Source: Bacillota bacterium (GTDB lineage: Bacteria > Bacillota > Clostridia > Lachnospirales > Lachnospiraceae). Taken from it: a DNA stretch of 64,000 nt. Under the pieces are notes generated by a model. That model worked only from the letters and a program-made list of their open reading frames with translations, ran no database searches and had not been told where the DNA came from. The translations under genes were made by a program, and so were the position numbers. Where the stretch lies: contig JAEZFK010000037.1 in the NCBI GenBank assembly GCA_023437715.1, forward strand, positions 1 through 64,000. The letters are read 5' to 3'. This document shows positions 49,601 through 58,600 of the stretch, in pieces; the first letter of the stretch is position 1; the number at the start of each line of letters is the position of its first letter.

Positions 49601-50867
49601 AGGTAAGGTTAACTATGATACAGAATCCCTGGAACTGACGGCTGATTATGCTGTTTTTTATGAAAAGGCTGCCGTATTCTTAAATGGAACCAAGCTGATG
49701 AAAGGGGAAGGATATACGGTAAAAGACAAAGTTCTTTCTATTCCGGCTAAATTGCTGACCGAGGAGAATAACCATCTTGTTTTGGATAATGAAGATTACC
49801 AAAAGGTGGAAATGGACTTTGAAAAGTATATTGCCGCAAACCCGGCTCCAAAGCTGGAAGTGGAAAAGGGAAGCTCTATGTCTGGTGAAGATGTAATTGT
49901 CCTGAATGTGGAAAATGCAGATCCGGAATGGTGGGATTCTCTGGACAGCACCTGCATTTCTGTGAAGGTTTCTTCCAGCAATCAGAAGGTTTCCTCACTC
50001 ACTAAGAATTCCGCCGAAAAGAGTCTGACGATTGGGCTGACATCCGCCCTGTCGTATTCCTCTGAATATACCATAACAATTTCGGTACCGGGACATCTTT
50101 CCTGCAGCGATACTTTCAAACCGTATCAAAAAGTCCCTGAAATAAACTGGGATTGGCAGGATAATGGAGACCTGAAGCTTGTCACCGATAAATATTCATA
50201 TTTCAGCAGTTCATATATCGAAGTTTATCTGGATGATGAAAAGCTGGCTCCTGATGAGGATTATAGTCTGGATATGTATGCGTCACCGGCCAGCTTGACT
50301 ATTTTTGCGGAGAACTTTACCTCAGGGGAGCATTCCGTAAGGATAATTCGTACGGGCTCTTCCAATTATGAGCCGTATGAAATAACGGTTACAGTTCCGG
50401 AAAGTGAAAGTGCCCCGGCATCAGTGGAAATGAAATTAATCCTGGAGGAACCGGCTGCAGGAGCGGCGGAGGATATCGGTGAAGCAGACGGGGATAAGGC
50501 ATCGGAACAAAACGGGGAGGAAACTCCGGCGGAGGAGGTTCCAGAGGAGGAGATTCCAACGGAGGAAGTTCCGGCGGAGGAAGATCCAACGGAGGAAATT
50601 CCGGCGGAGGAAATTCCAGCAGAGGAAGTTCCGTCAGAGGAAATTCCGGCAGGAGAAACTCCGGACGAGGAAACAGAACCGAATGATATCCCCGGACAAA
50701 ATGGGGAGGAAGAATCTCCGGAAGAAGTATCCCATGAGACTGATGCGGAAGATCCCGGCCAGGAGCAAAATACTACGGTCGATGAGGAGGATGACCAGGA
50801 TCAACCGCTAAAGGATGAGCCGGAGAAAACCGACGGCAAAGAGGAATCCGATGGTTTAGTAGAATAA
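46671..50867 (+). CDS. Large secreted protein with cell-wall-binding repeats and DUF1533-like domains
   Basis: 1398 residues. Signal peptide (ends near PFAGEW), then about five choline-binding/cell-wall-binding repeats (GWKQVEGKWYYLEPNGSMAS type) to residue 140, an Asn/Gly-rich linker, and from about residue 320 to 1260 repeated beta-rich modules such as YTITVKADGYRTVQAEV and FEIQAEGYENASFEV that resemble DUF1533 (Shr-like) domains. The C terminus is a Glu/Pro repeat (about ten xEExP units, residues 1283-1335) and an acidic tail, without LPXTG or membrane anchor. Surface attachment would be by the N-terminal repeats. AAGGAGG precedes the ATG. First gene of the surface cluster; ligand unknown. 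Confidence 0.85.
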   Translation: MRNGNNVKLLAALTAMTLTFPIQPFAGEWRQSGDRWQYILEDGREQRNSWLKTDDGKWYHFDENGMMTTGWYQDEDQIWYYLEADGSMASGWKQVEGKWYYLEPNGSMASGWKQIDGKWYYLDKQSGETVVNGYTPDGYYVDGSGAWNGASSRNYSDDSDSDSKDDWNNSPAENGNNQPGGGNRNSGNNGIDGGNQGGGNQNGENPWENNSPVIMEQSGIISVLGLPYAVVSFSDQTEGMETFRYSIAGKDATSSVTPVTASGRTVKVPLPDANTHTLAITSGKWTVSLIALGEPGKSTAAAGEVAESGFSIPSDLPYVVITKATIPLTQYIKFIRDGETIFIKSSITTVDDALQVQSLEKTESQDLEEEESHILVEEDNQSTFSLKAMASDAVASATTAPPASLEGKEETASIAVLFDLAANNIIADNLGIRTSSVEAFLSKWEPLEKLIALNEDLTLSTEVKDLKTRSWKKAAGLPRYVKYLTDKGGYGTKVELLTGKTDNTNPPELSISPSLRGTGTVIGLSEENESWYRSITEIEIPYSETKTHYYQENNTLSSDGRTITLGVDAISGPMNYAGTYEVTIHSFGFDDVKGTLSVVEQAPVFTPTWDDSKGWLKLKASFSYYADRIKAVVVNGNRLESGDFTTDINSIYIPYRYLVNGKNTFEIQAEGYENASFEVESPEVFTTPKKVPAVMANEVIGGASAIVFNIGAYQEGSEEMQWFQALEASHLKLSYGYGTVAALSLTKGENSFTVTADSTTMSVYNNYTMQVTVPGYDIVTVTFTPVNAAPDVAQQWNMQNYSLKLTSASNAFYLSSDVKRVVLNGKELKKGESLDYTASYSDGIEIFAHNFTAGESYRIELYASSYAVKVLEGTVPESLAAPLEAPVLKVESVPKGSNVVVQALGEADIWLDKISSVTVASSSTSTGSAAAYTKTTDGLILNSSNFYYSGVYTITVKADGYRTVQAEVKILNTVGVTGKVNYDTESLELTADYAVFYEKAAVFLNGTKLMKGEGYTVKDKVLSIPAKLLTEENNHLVLDNEDYQKVEMDFEKYIAANPAPKLEVEKGSSMSGEDVIVLNVENADPEWWDSLDSTCISVKVSSSNQKVSSLTKNSAEKSLTIGLTSALSYSSEYTITISVPGHLSCSDTFKPYQKVPEINWDWQDNGDLKLVTDKYSYFSSSYIEVYLDDEKLAPDEDYSLDMYASPASLTIFAENFTSGEHSVRIIRTGSSNYEPYEITVTVPESESAPASVEMKLILEEPAAGAAEDIGEADGDKASEQNGEETPAEEVPEEEIPTEEVPAEEDPTEEIPAEEIPAEEVPSEEIPAGETPDEETEPNDIPGQNGEEESPEEVSHETDAEDPGQEQNTTVDEEDDQDQPLKDEPEKTDGKEESDGLVE
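50517..50680 (+). repeat. 15-bp minisatellite encoding xEExP repeats
   Basis: About ten imperfect copies of a 15-bp unit (GCGGAGGAAATTCCN) lie in frame within the first large surface gene. Slippage would change copy number in steps of five residues without breaking the frame. Confidence 0.8.
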
Positions 50868-50877
50868 TCAGAACTTG

Positions 50878-50927
50878 AACTGCCTTTTGGGGAAGCATTG
50901 AATTGCTATACCCGAAAGGCAGTTTTT
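50878..50927 (+). terminator. Terminator after 1398-residue gene
   Basis: ACTGCCTTT/AAAGGCAGT with an additional GGG/CCC closing helix around a 20-base loop, followed by T5. Confidence 0.78.
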
Positions 50928-51655
50928 GCTTTAATGAAAGATGGCTTTGTTCTATATCAGGGATATCAGAGGGGAAAGCATGGGGAAATGTATGCTTTGT
51001 GGAAGGCAAAGTATGCTATGGCAGATGTCTGTGATTTCAGGAAAATGGCCGGGGGGTGCCGGTTTTTGAAAAGGCTATTGATTAATTTTGTAAAATCGGG
51101 TATACTCAAGTTAATAAGGTAAGCGTTCCTTATTTATATTTATTTCGTTCTTATTTATCTGATTTATTTCCAATCTTGTTTATTTAATTTAGATGGTCTG
51201 TGAGTCGTAAATAATCCCTTTTATTTTTGTTTTGTAATGTATTAATGAAATGAAATTAGTAAATGGACTTTCCTTTGGTGCACTCCTTTTTGTAAGGTTG
51301 TTTGCATTTCTTTTGTTCTTATTTATTTGATTTCAATAGCTTGCAGCTCGTAAATAATCTCTTTCATTTTTTGATTGGAAATGCTTTTAGATGCCGACAA
51401 ATAAGTCCTTTTTGACATATATCTTTTGTGAACTGTCTTTATGTTCTTGATACTCATTTAATTAAAATTCTTTGTGGCTCACAAATAATTCCATTTATCT
51501 TTATATGATTTATGAATCTTTAATTTAATATATCTTGCATTGTCTTAATTCTTAGTCTTTAACTTCTTTTTACTATTCCATTATTTGAATTAATTTAAAT
51601 ATTTATTTTGTTTATTATAATCATGCAATTTTATCAAGAAAGGAAAGGTGGCTCA
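50928..51655. other. Long AT-rich gene-poor gap with degenerate tandem repeat
   Basis: A short frame (50898-51122) has no ribosome site or family and is not called. From 51147 to 51489 three degenerate copies of a unit of about 130-145 bases can be followed by the paired anchors GTTCTTATTTATNTGATTT and G(T/C)NGNTC(G/A)(T/C)AAATAAT at 51200, 51343 and 51474. The region is over 70 percent A+T and precedes a second surface-gene unit. Confidence 0.55.
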
Positions 51656-52666
51656 ATGCTTCCGGGAAAGAATACCGTTCTTTTATTTGCCATACTTTTT
51701 ACTGCTTTTTATGGAATTCTTATGGGAAATGCAGCACTGGCGGCAACGGGTGGAGAGGAGTTGATGAAAGTTGCTTTAACGGGTGAACAAGAAAGTGAGG
51801 TGATACTGGAATCAGAGATTTTGTTTGAAGAAAGGGAGGGATATACGCCGGAAAGGGAGTATGTGGATCAGTCAGGAAAACAGTATTGGCTGAAAGAATG
51901 GAATTTGGAGCCTTACAGGGTGCCGGAGCGCAGGAAAACGGAGGAGAGGACCGTACGTTATGAAAATGTGGAATGGGTTGAGCAGCTTCCGAAGCAGGCC
52001 GCTGTTTTCGCCAGGGACAAAATAACCGGGCAGCAGTTTCAAAAGGAGTGCCCGATTCTCCGTATAAAGTTTGAAAAGGAACGGTGGGTGCCTGACTTTG
52101 CATTTACAGCTGTTTTTCATTCCTATGATGCTGATTATTATCAGTTAGGGGAAAAGAAAATACCTTATAACAGCCTGAAACCAGAGCTGGATGGCTGTGA
52201 GGCGGAGCTTTTAACGGAAATAGGGGTGAAACCTGAGAATTACCGAATTCTTCACGCGGATTGGAAAGGGGATTCATATTTTGATGAAAACGGGGATCTT
52301 TGCAGGGACGCGGAGATTACGGGAGAAAAGAAAGTTTCGGATTGTTATGTCACCTATGGAGGAGAAATTGTATTTCCGGAAGCGGAAGGGATCAGATGTG
52401 TGGCGGTATACAGGAGATTTAATTCTGTAACTGATGGCTGGGAGGCGGCAGGGGAACAGCCTGTAGGGGAGCTTTTTGCAGAAAATGAAAAGAAAGGTGG
52501 GATATGGAAAGTGGTTTGGAAAGGCGTTGTAATCACACTGTCTCTGGTATTGGTAGCAGGTGTCATATTTTTAGTGATTTTTCTGATGCGGAGGGCCTTT
52601 CGCAGCAGGAGCGTTTCCCAGCAGGAGCGTTTCCCAGGAAGAATAGGGCGGGAGAGAAAAAAATGA
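51656..52666 (+). CDS. Exported membrane-anchored protein of unknown function
   Basis: 336 residues, no family recognised. A signal peptide (LLFAILFTAFYGILMGNAALA) is followed by a Glu-rich extracellular part of about 265 residues and one C-terminal membrane helix (VVITLSLVLVAGVIFLVIFLM) with a basic cytoplasmic tail (RRAFRSRS...). ATG at 51656 is chosen because GGAAAGGTGG precedes it and it begins the signal peptide; the frame is open to 51608. The stop overlaps the next small gene (ATGA), so they are coupled. Likely a type I membrane protein partnering the surface proteins. Confidence 0.7.
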   Translation: MLPGKNTVLLFAILFTAFYGILMGNAALAATGGEELMKVALTGEQESEVILESEILFEEREGYTPEREYVDQSGKQYWLKEWNLEPYRVPERRKTEERTVRYENVEWVEQLPKQAAVFARDKITGQQFQKECPILRIKFEKERWVPDFAFTAVFHSYDADYYQLGEKKIPYNSLKPELDGCEAELLTEIGVKPENYRILHADWKGDSYFDENGDLCRDAEITGEKKVSDCYVTYGGEIVFPEAEGIRCVAVYRRFNSVTDGWEAAGEQPVGELFAENEKKGGIWKVVWKGVVITLSLVLVAGVIFLVIFLMRRAFRSRSVSQQERFPGRIGRERKK

Positions 52667-52806
52667 AAAAGACTTTGGATAAGAGCCGGATTGTGGAAGG
52701 GATTTTACTGGAAATAACATTTGTGATTCATTCTACGGTTATGGCTGCAGGTACTGAAAATGAACTGGAAACGGGAAAGTGGAGAAATGTGGATAGTGGG
52801 AGGTAA
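52663..52806 (+). CDS. Small possibly secreted protein, 47 residues
   Basis: MKKTLDKSRIVEGILLEITF... with a weakly hydrophobic N-terminal stretch ending VMAAG, similar to a short or degenerate signal peptide. GGGAGAG lies seven bases before the ATG, which overlaps the upstream stop. No family recognised; it may be a truncated relic of a secreted gene. Confidence 0.45.
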   Translation: MKKTLDKSRIVEGILLEITFVIHSTVMAAGTENELETGKWRNVDSGR

Positions 52807-52882
52807 AGTAGAGGTGAAATAAATGTGATGGAACGAATACAACGGGAAGCAGAAGATTTTAGCGGAAAGGGAAAGCTGAATA

Positions 52883-53059
52883 ATGGGAAAATTTGAAAAT
52901 GAGATACTGTATGGCATCAGCATCAACGGAAGAAAGCCCCATAGATGGGATCAGGAATATCCCAATATCGCCCAAATTCTTAATCTTGAACAGTTATATA
53001 AAAGTGTTGAAATTATAAAAAAAGAAGTTACATACCAGCCGGTGGAGAAGATGAGGTAG
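52883..53059 (+). CDS. Small hypothetical protein, 58 residues
   Basis: A 58-residue hydrophilic product (MGKFENEILYGIS start) with AAAGGGAAAG before the ATG. No signal peptide or membrane helix. It lies 43 bases before the 782-residue surface gene in the same direction. No family recognised. Confidence 0.45.
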   Translation: MGKFENEILYGISINGRKPHRWDQEYPNIAQILNLEQLYKSVEIIKKEVTYQPVEKMR

Positions 53060-53102
53060 TATTTTCTTGAAAAAATAAAAGTAGAAAGGACTGGCTGGAA
53101 AT

Positions 53103-55451
53103 ATGAAAAAAAGAAAATGGATTGTTTTATTGACTGCAGCTCTAACGATTACAGGTATTCCAGTGACAAGCTATGGTGCATGGGTGCAAGAGGATAACAA
53201 ATGGTTCTATAAAAATGGCCAGACCTATGAAAAAAGCACATGGAAGATGATACCTGATGAGACGGGGCACGCTGTTGACGGAGCCTGGTACTACTTTGGT
53301 GATGCCGGTTATATGGCTACCGGCTGGCAGCTGATTGATGGCAAATGGTATTTCCTGTCTCCACAAGCAGATAGTACCCAGGGCCAAATGCTCACCGGCT
53401 GGCAATGGATTGATGGCCGCTGTTATTACCTGGCCGGTCACCCAACTGGTAATTACCCGGAAGGGGCATTGTACATAGGCGGAACAACACCGGATGGATA
53501 TTCGGTAGATTTCTCCGGGGCCTGGACCGAAAGCGGAGTAGTGCAATATGTTCCTGGCAAAGGCATACAAACGGTAATCCCCCAAAAGACAGCCACCGCG
53601 AGCAAATTTTCTGGTGGAGGCGGCGGCGGATCTGGCAGGCGTGGAAGCTCAGAGCCTGGAAAAGATAATCAGCCGGACACTGGTTCCGAAGATCCGGCAC
53701 CAGGAGAGAGTGATCCGGACACGGGAACAGAGCTTCCGGAACCGGGAGGATCTTCCCGAGAAACACCAGATCCGGAAGCGGCGCAGTATAAGTACACCAT
53801 TCGGTATCTGGACATTGCAGATAAATCCGTCCTTCAGGTGTTGGCCGGGATAGGAGAGGAAGAGGAAACCATTCTTATTATGCCTCCGGATCTTCAGGGA
53901 TACAAACTGTGTTCCGGACAGAAAGAAAGCTTTATATTGTCCAATGATAACATGATCTTAAATATCTACTACGAAAAGGTAAGTCCGGCCTCCCCATCAG
54001 AAGCCCAAAAGGTGGACTGGAATCTCTATTTTGTTGAAGAGGATAATCACAGCAATGAAATATTTAAAACCCAGCTCGGGCAGACGGAAGAGGGGACGGA
54101 GCTGGTTGTTGATTTCCCCGAAACCATTTTAGGAACAGACCGGTATTATTATCACTCTCTCGTTTCCAGCCCATGGAGCACTGTGGTAAACGGGAACGGA
54201 ACTCAAAAGTATTATGTGGAATTCCGGAAAGGGGAACGTCTTCCCCAAGAGGCTGATCCGGATCAGGAAGCTAAGAATAAGTTGAATGGATGGCTGGAAA
54301 TTGCAAGGGCGGCGGATCTTAAACTTACGGGAACGGAAACCGCGGACTATCAGATTATTACAAGGAAGATCCAGGAAAGCAATGAAAGGCTTCTAAACCT
54401 GGTGTCCATGGCGGACAGTGCGGAACGCCAGGAAGTCTATCTGATTGCGGTGGGGTACACGCCAAACGCTGTGATCGTAGGTCAGACTTTCCGAGATGTG
54501 AAAAACGTATCGGAGCTGGTCCGGGATGAATTTACCATAGCCGGTGAGGTTTATACCGTCTTACGGGTGGGATTTGAAAGAACATTTGATGAAAGCACCT
54601 GCAATCATGATTATGAGGTGATCGACTGGGTTGAGCCGACATGTACGGAAAACGGCTATGAAACGGTCCGATGCAGGAAATGTGGAAAAGAAGAAACAGT
54701 GATATTGCCGGCAAAGGGCCATATTGATGAGGACGGGGACGGGATCTGTTATATCTGTTATGAACCCGCAGATGGAGTGCCGGAGGCAGTACATTACAGC
54801 ATTGGAGACGTACAGGCCCGAACCATTGGAAACAAGATTTATTTATTCCGCTGCATTGATGACGATTACGAGGATGCCATGGATAACAGCCAGAAAACAG
54901 CTCTCTTCCTCAGTGACAGCGTGATCCGGTCAGATATGCCCGAAAAAGCGGGGTACGCTGTTGATGGAGCATCAAATAAACTGAATTTTGGTGATGACAA
55001 TAATTATAAATACTCTAAGATCCGTGACTGGCTGCTTGACAATGCGGACAGCGATTTTGTGCATGAAACATATATAGGTATCACGAAGTCCTACATCGGG
55101 ACAACGTGGAAAGGCACTTATGAGCAGTTTGAGGAGGGCAGCATCATGGGGGCAAAGGATATGTTCCAGTTGCTTCAGGATCGAGTATTTATCTTGTCGG
55201 TAGAGGAAGCAATTAAATACCGGGATTATATTTGGAAGTTCAATGGAAGTGAAACAAACAATACGGAATCACAGATTTCTGCTTATTCAAAAGGATATTA
55301 CCTAAGGACCCCGCAGGATGGGGGACTTGATGATTTTGTTTATGGAAATGGAATCTATGCGGTAAGCCTGGTAGATGGGAATATCCGGCCGGTAGATGTA
55401 AAAGAGACAAGCATTGGTATCCGGCCAGCCATGGCAGTACCACAGGGATAG
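53103..55451 (+). CDS. Secreted protein with wall-binding repeats, MucBP-like and DUF6273-like parts
   Basis: 782 residues. Signal peptide ending near SYGAW, two or three cell-wall-binding repeats to residue 140 (GWQLIDGKWYFL, GWQWIDGRCYYL), a Gly/Pro/Asp linker with a GGGGGGSG run, a MucBP-like segment (YTIRYLDIADKSVLQ) near 228, a repeated surface-type zinc-ribbon-like motif CNHDYEVIDWVEPTC...CRKCGKEE...H near residues 500-540, and a C-terminal region of about 200 residues with YYLRTPQ and GIRPAMAV, typical of DUF6273 domains of Clostridia surface proteins. No LPXTG. An AAAGG site precedes the ATG. Binding partner unknown. Confidence 0.82.
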   Translation: MKKRKWIVLLTAALTITGIPVTSYGAWVQEDNKWFYKNGQTYEKSTWKMIPDETGHAVDGAWYYFGDAGYMATGWQLIDGKWYFLSPQADSTQGQMLTGWQWIDGRCYYLAGHPTGNYPEGALYIGGTTPDGYSVDFSGAWTESGVVQYVPGKGIQTVIPQKTATASKFSGGGGGGSGRRGSSEPGKDNQPDTGSEDPAPGESDPDTGTELPEPGGSSRETPDPEAAQYKYTIRYLDIADKSVLQVLAGIGEEEETILIMPPDLQGYKLCSGQKESFILSNDNMILNIYYEKVSPASPSEAQKVDWNLYFVEEDNHSNEIFKTQLGQTEEGTELVVDFPETILGTDRYYYHSLVSSPWSTVVNGNGTQKYYVEFRKGERLPQEADPDQEAKNKLNGWLEIARAADLKLTGTETADYQIITRKIQESNERLLNLVSMADSAERQEVYLIAVGYTPNAVIVGQTFRDVKNVSELVRDEFTIAGEVYTVLRVGFERTFDESTCNHDYEVIDWVEPTCTENGYETVRCRKCGKEETVILPAKGHIDEDGDGICYICYEPADGVPEAVHYSIGDVQARTIGNKIYLFRCIDDDYEDAMDNSQKTALFLSDSVIRSDMPEKAGYAVDGASNKLNFGDDNNYKYSKIRDWLLDNADSDFVHETYIGITKSYIGTTWKGTYEQFEEGSIMGAKDMFQLLQDRVFILSVEEAIKYRDYIWKFNGSETNNTESQISAYSKGYYLRTPQDGGLDDFVYGNGIYAVSLVDGNIRPVDVKETSIGIRPAMAVPQG

Positions 55452-55460
55452 GAGGTGTTC

Positions 55461-55619
55461 ATGCGAATCTTTATTATTTTGTTTGGCATTGACATACTGA
55501 TATTATCCGGTTTTTTCATTAGCTGTGTCCTTGCGGTAAATTCAAGACGGAAATTGTTTAAGGATAAAGAACTAATGGACTGGATGAGAGAAAACCAGAA
55601 AATAAAGCGTACAGATTAA
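55461..55619 (+). CDS. Small single-span membrane protein, 52 residues
   Basis: AGGAGGTG precedes the ATG by five bases, a near-perfect site. One membrane helix (FIILFGIDILILSGFFISCVL) and a basic cytoplasmic tail. It sits nine bases after the 782-residue gene and 19 before the 2208-residue gene, on one transcript. No family recognised; possible accessory factor for export or anchoring of its giant neighbours. Confidence 0.72.
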   Translation: MRIFIILFGIDILILSGFFISCVLAVNSRRKLFKDKELMDWMRENQKIKRTD

Positions 55620-55638
55620 AAACAGGAGAGAAAGGAAT

Positions 55639-58600
55639 ATGAAAAAGAGATTAAAACGTATCACGAGCTTGCTACTGGCGGCTATGATTGCGGCAACATC
55701 GGCAGCTTATGCGCCACCTGCGTCGGGATCAGAGGGATTCATGCCCTCCGTGGCTCTGGAAGCGCCGGAAAACATGGCCACTCCATCGGAGGCAGTTAAG
55801 GCCACTCCATCGGAGGCGGATAATGCTATTCCATCAGATGCAGTCCCGAATGAAGAAATTTCCACGCCATCTCAGGCGGAAAAGTCATTTGTCCAGGTGG
55901 AGCCGGAAGAGGAGGAAATTCCGGAATATTACAGCCGGGTATCAAAGGCCGGGAAAAAGTTCTGGAAGTTTGAGGACCGGAATGGAAGTGTCCAATACCG
56001 GGGGTATGGGTATATCCAGGGAGAGGCAGAATTTCCCCTTTGGTATTGCTTAACTGCTGAAGGCGATCTGGATATCGAGGATACCAGTCTGTATCCATCT
56101 GGTGTTGATTTAAATGATGAATATAGGACGCTGGCTCCTTACTTGTTTAAAAGCGTAGAGCCAACCGATGAAAGCTGGAAAGGGCTGGAAAGTCTCATTA
56201 GTACGGAGGGAAGCCTGGATACCCAAAACAAAGAGGAATTAAGAGGATTTAAGAACTGGGATCAGACAGAATACAGTATTTATCATTTAACAGCAAAAGA
56301 ACCTGCGGAGGAGCCTGAGGAGCCAGTAGAAGAAATAGAAGATTTAGGATACTTCTTTTATGGCAGTATTCCAAATGCCGAAAATTTAGGGACTTGCTGG
56401 TGGTATGCGGATGAGAATGGAAAAGTTACAAGTGTAGTAAGGATTAATCGGTTTATGGCTTTAGCCGCTGCATTACCCAGTACTTATGATCTGACTTTTT
56501 CGAGTATGAGTGTTTATTTTGATGGAACCATTGATAGAGTACGAGTAAATGATTACACAGACAAACCTAAAGCTAGTGATACTGACGACACATTGTTTAC
56601 ATTATGGACGCCAAGTTGGAGTGGGTATACTTTTTTAGGGTGGGATACTGTGGATATATACCATGGCGATTGGACTTCATGGGGTAATACAGTACTTAAA
56701 GAGCCTCAAAATCATCCCTATTACATGTATGGTGGGACTTTTTATAGGCCCGATTCAAAGATAACACGGCGTACAGGTGATATTTTAGGACAGTTATTTG
56801 GAGCATGGAAACCTAATGGCACCTATAGCCTTCAATTATTAAGTACTCCATACGGAGAATGTGAGTCTTATTATGGAACTGCTGCCAGCAAGCTTCATTA
56901 TTTAATTATTAAGAACCCAGGAGTAACAATAGATTTAACAGACACAACTAAATATAGCAATCCAACAAAAGATGGCTATACTTTTTGTGGCTGGTATTCA
57001 GGCCCAAATGCTACAGGAACGCAGTATACATCCATTAGTCTTACTAGCGATACTGTGTTATATGCAGGTTTTACTCCAAATTCGAATACTGTAAGATTTT
57101 TCGATGCAGATGGAAACTTGCTCAATGAACAAATCGTACCATCTGGTAATTCGGCTGTAGCTCCAACCCCTCCAACAATCGATGGTAAGGTATTTGCTGG
57201 ATGGAATAAAGATTTTAGCAATGTCATAAGTGATATGAACATAAAGGCTCAATATACGGATGCAGCAACAATAACCGTCCGAGGCAATGGAGGAACCGTA
57301 TACGGGCAGGAGATCTACACGACTACTGTGCCGATTGGCAGCTTATGGTCGTCGTTAAGTTCATCGCTACAAAGTAATGCGATACGAGAAGGGTATACAG
57401 CCAGTGGTCTCTGGTATGAAAAGGAAGATGGGACAACAGGCAGCTTTTCGACAACCTACATAAACAATGATATAGACGTTTTTGTAAACTGGAGAGCAAA
57501 TGTCTACTCTATAACCTTTAACGGGAATGGAGGAAAAACAGGAACCGATACAACGAAATCTGTTTCCATTTCTTATGGGAATCCAGTGCTTTCGAAAGCT
57601 CCGGTATTTACAAAACAGTATTATAAGTTTAAGGGATTTTATACTTCATCATATCTTGGGAATTTAATTATGGACGACACATTAGTAACTGGAGCAGCGA
57701 CTTATTATGCACAGTGGGACGCTTTTAACACAGATATCATATATCATGATTGCATTCCAGAAAGTGATTGGACCGCTACGATTCAGGTATGGTCTGGAAC
57801 CACTGGTCTTTTAACAAACCCATCACACGATGAACGCATTGGATATACAGGGCCATCCTGGTATACACAGCCCAATAAGGGGGGGAGTCCTTTGTATACC
57901 TATGGAGATTCACTGAGGGCACAGTTAGACGGGCACGAAACTTTAGATGTATATGCTTATTGGACGCCAAGAACCTATAACCTAAACTGTTTTAAAAATA
58001 CAGCTACGGATTCCACCTCTTATACAAGGATAACCTATAACTTTGACATGGAGGATTCCGATTTACCGGCCTGGGATGCCGAAAGCGGGAAAGTATTTGT
58101 AGGATACAGTACCGCAAAAACTGGCGGGACTTTATATAAAAAAATAAGCGATTTACCCTTTACCAATACAACCACGGTAATCAGCTTATACGCTCAATAT
58201 GTCAATGCAAGCAACACGGTAACTTTTAAAGATTGGGATGGCACTGTCTTAGATACTCAGGAGGTAGCCATTGGAACGGATGCAACACCTCCACAAGTTC
58301 CGGAAAGATCCGGCTATACCTTTACCGGGTGGGACACTCCCTACACCAATATACAGGAACCCACAATCATTACGGCTCAGTACAGCAGAAACACTTATAC
58401 GCTGACTCTGGACGGAAACGGCGGATATCTAAATGGAGCTGCCACAAGGACACAGGAATTTTCCTATGGGGAATCCATTGACCAGGCACTTGCGGATGGA
58501 GCCTCCGTAGCCAGCCGGAAATACTTTACCTTTGACGGTTGGTATACCGAAGCGGACGGAGGCAATAAGTATACCGGAACTACAATGCCGGAAACAGATA

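Noticed and set aside
50898..51122. 74-residue frame after the 1398-residue gene
   Set aside because: It begins inside the terminator hairpin, has no ribosome site and no family features.
52828..52896. 22-codon frame before the 58-residue gene
   Set aside because: It has a possible GAGGTG site but overlaps the better-supported 52883 frame and shows no recognisable features.
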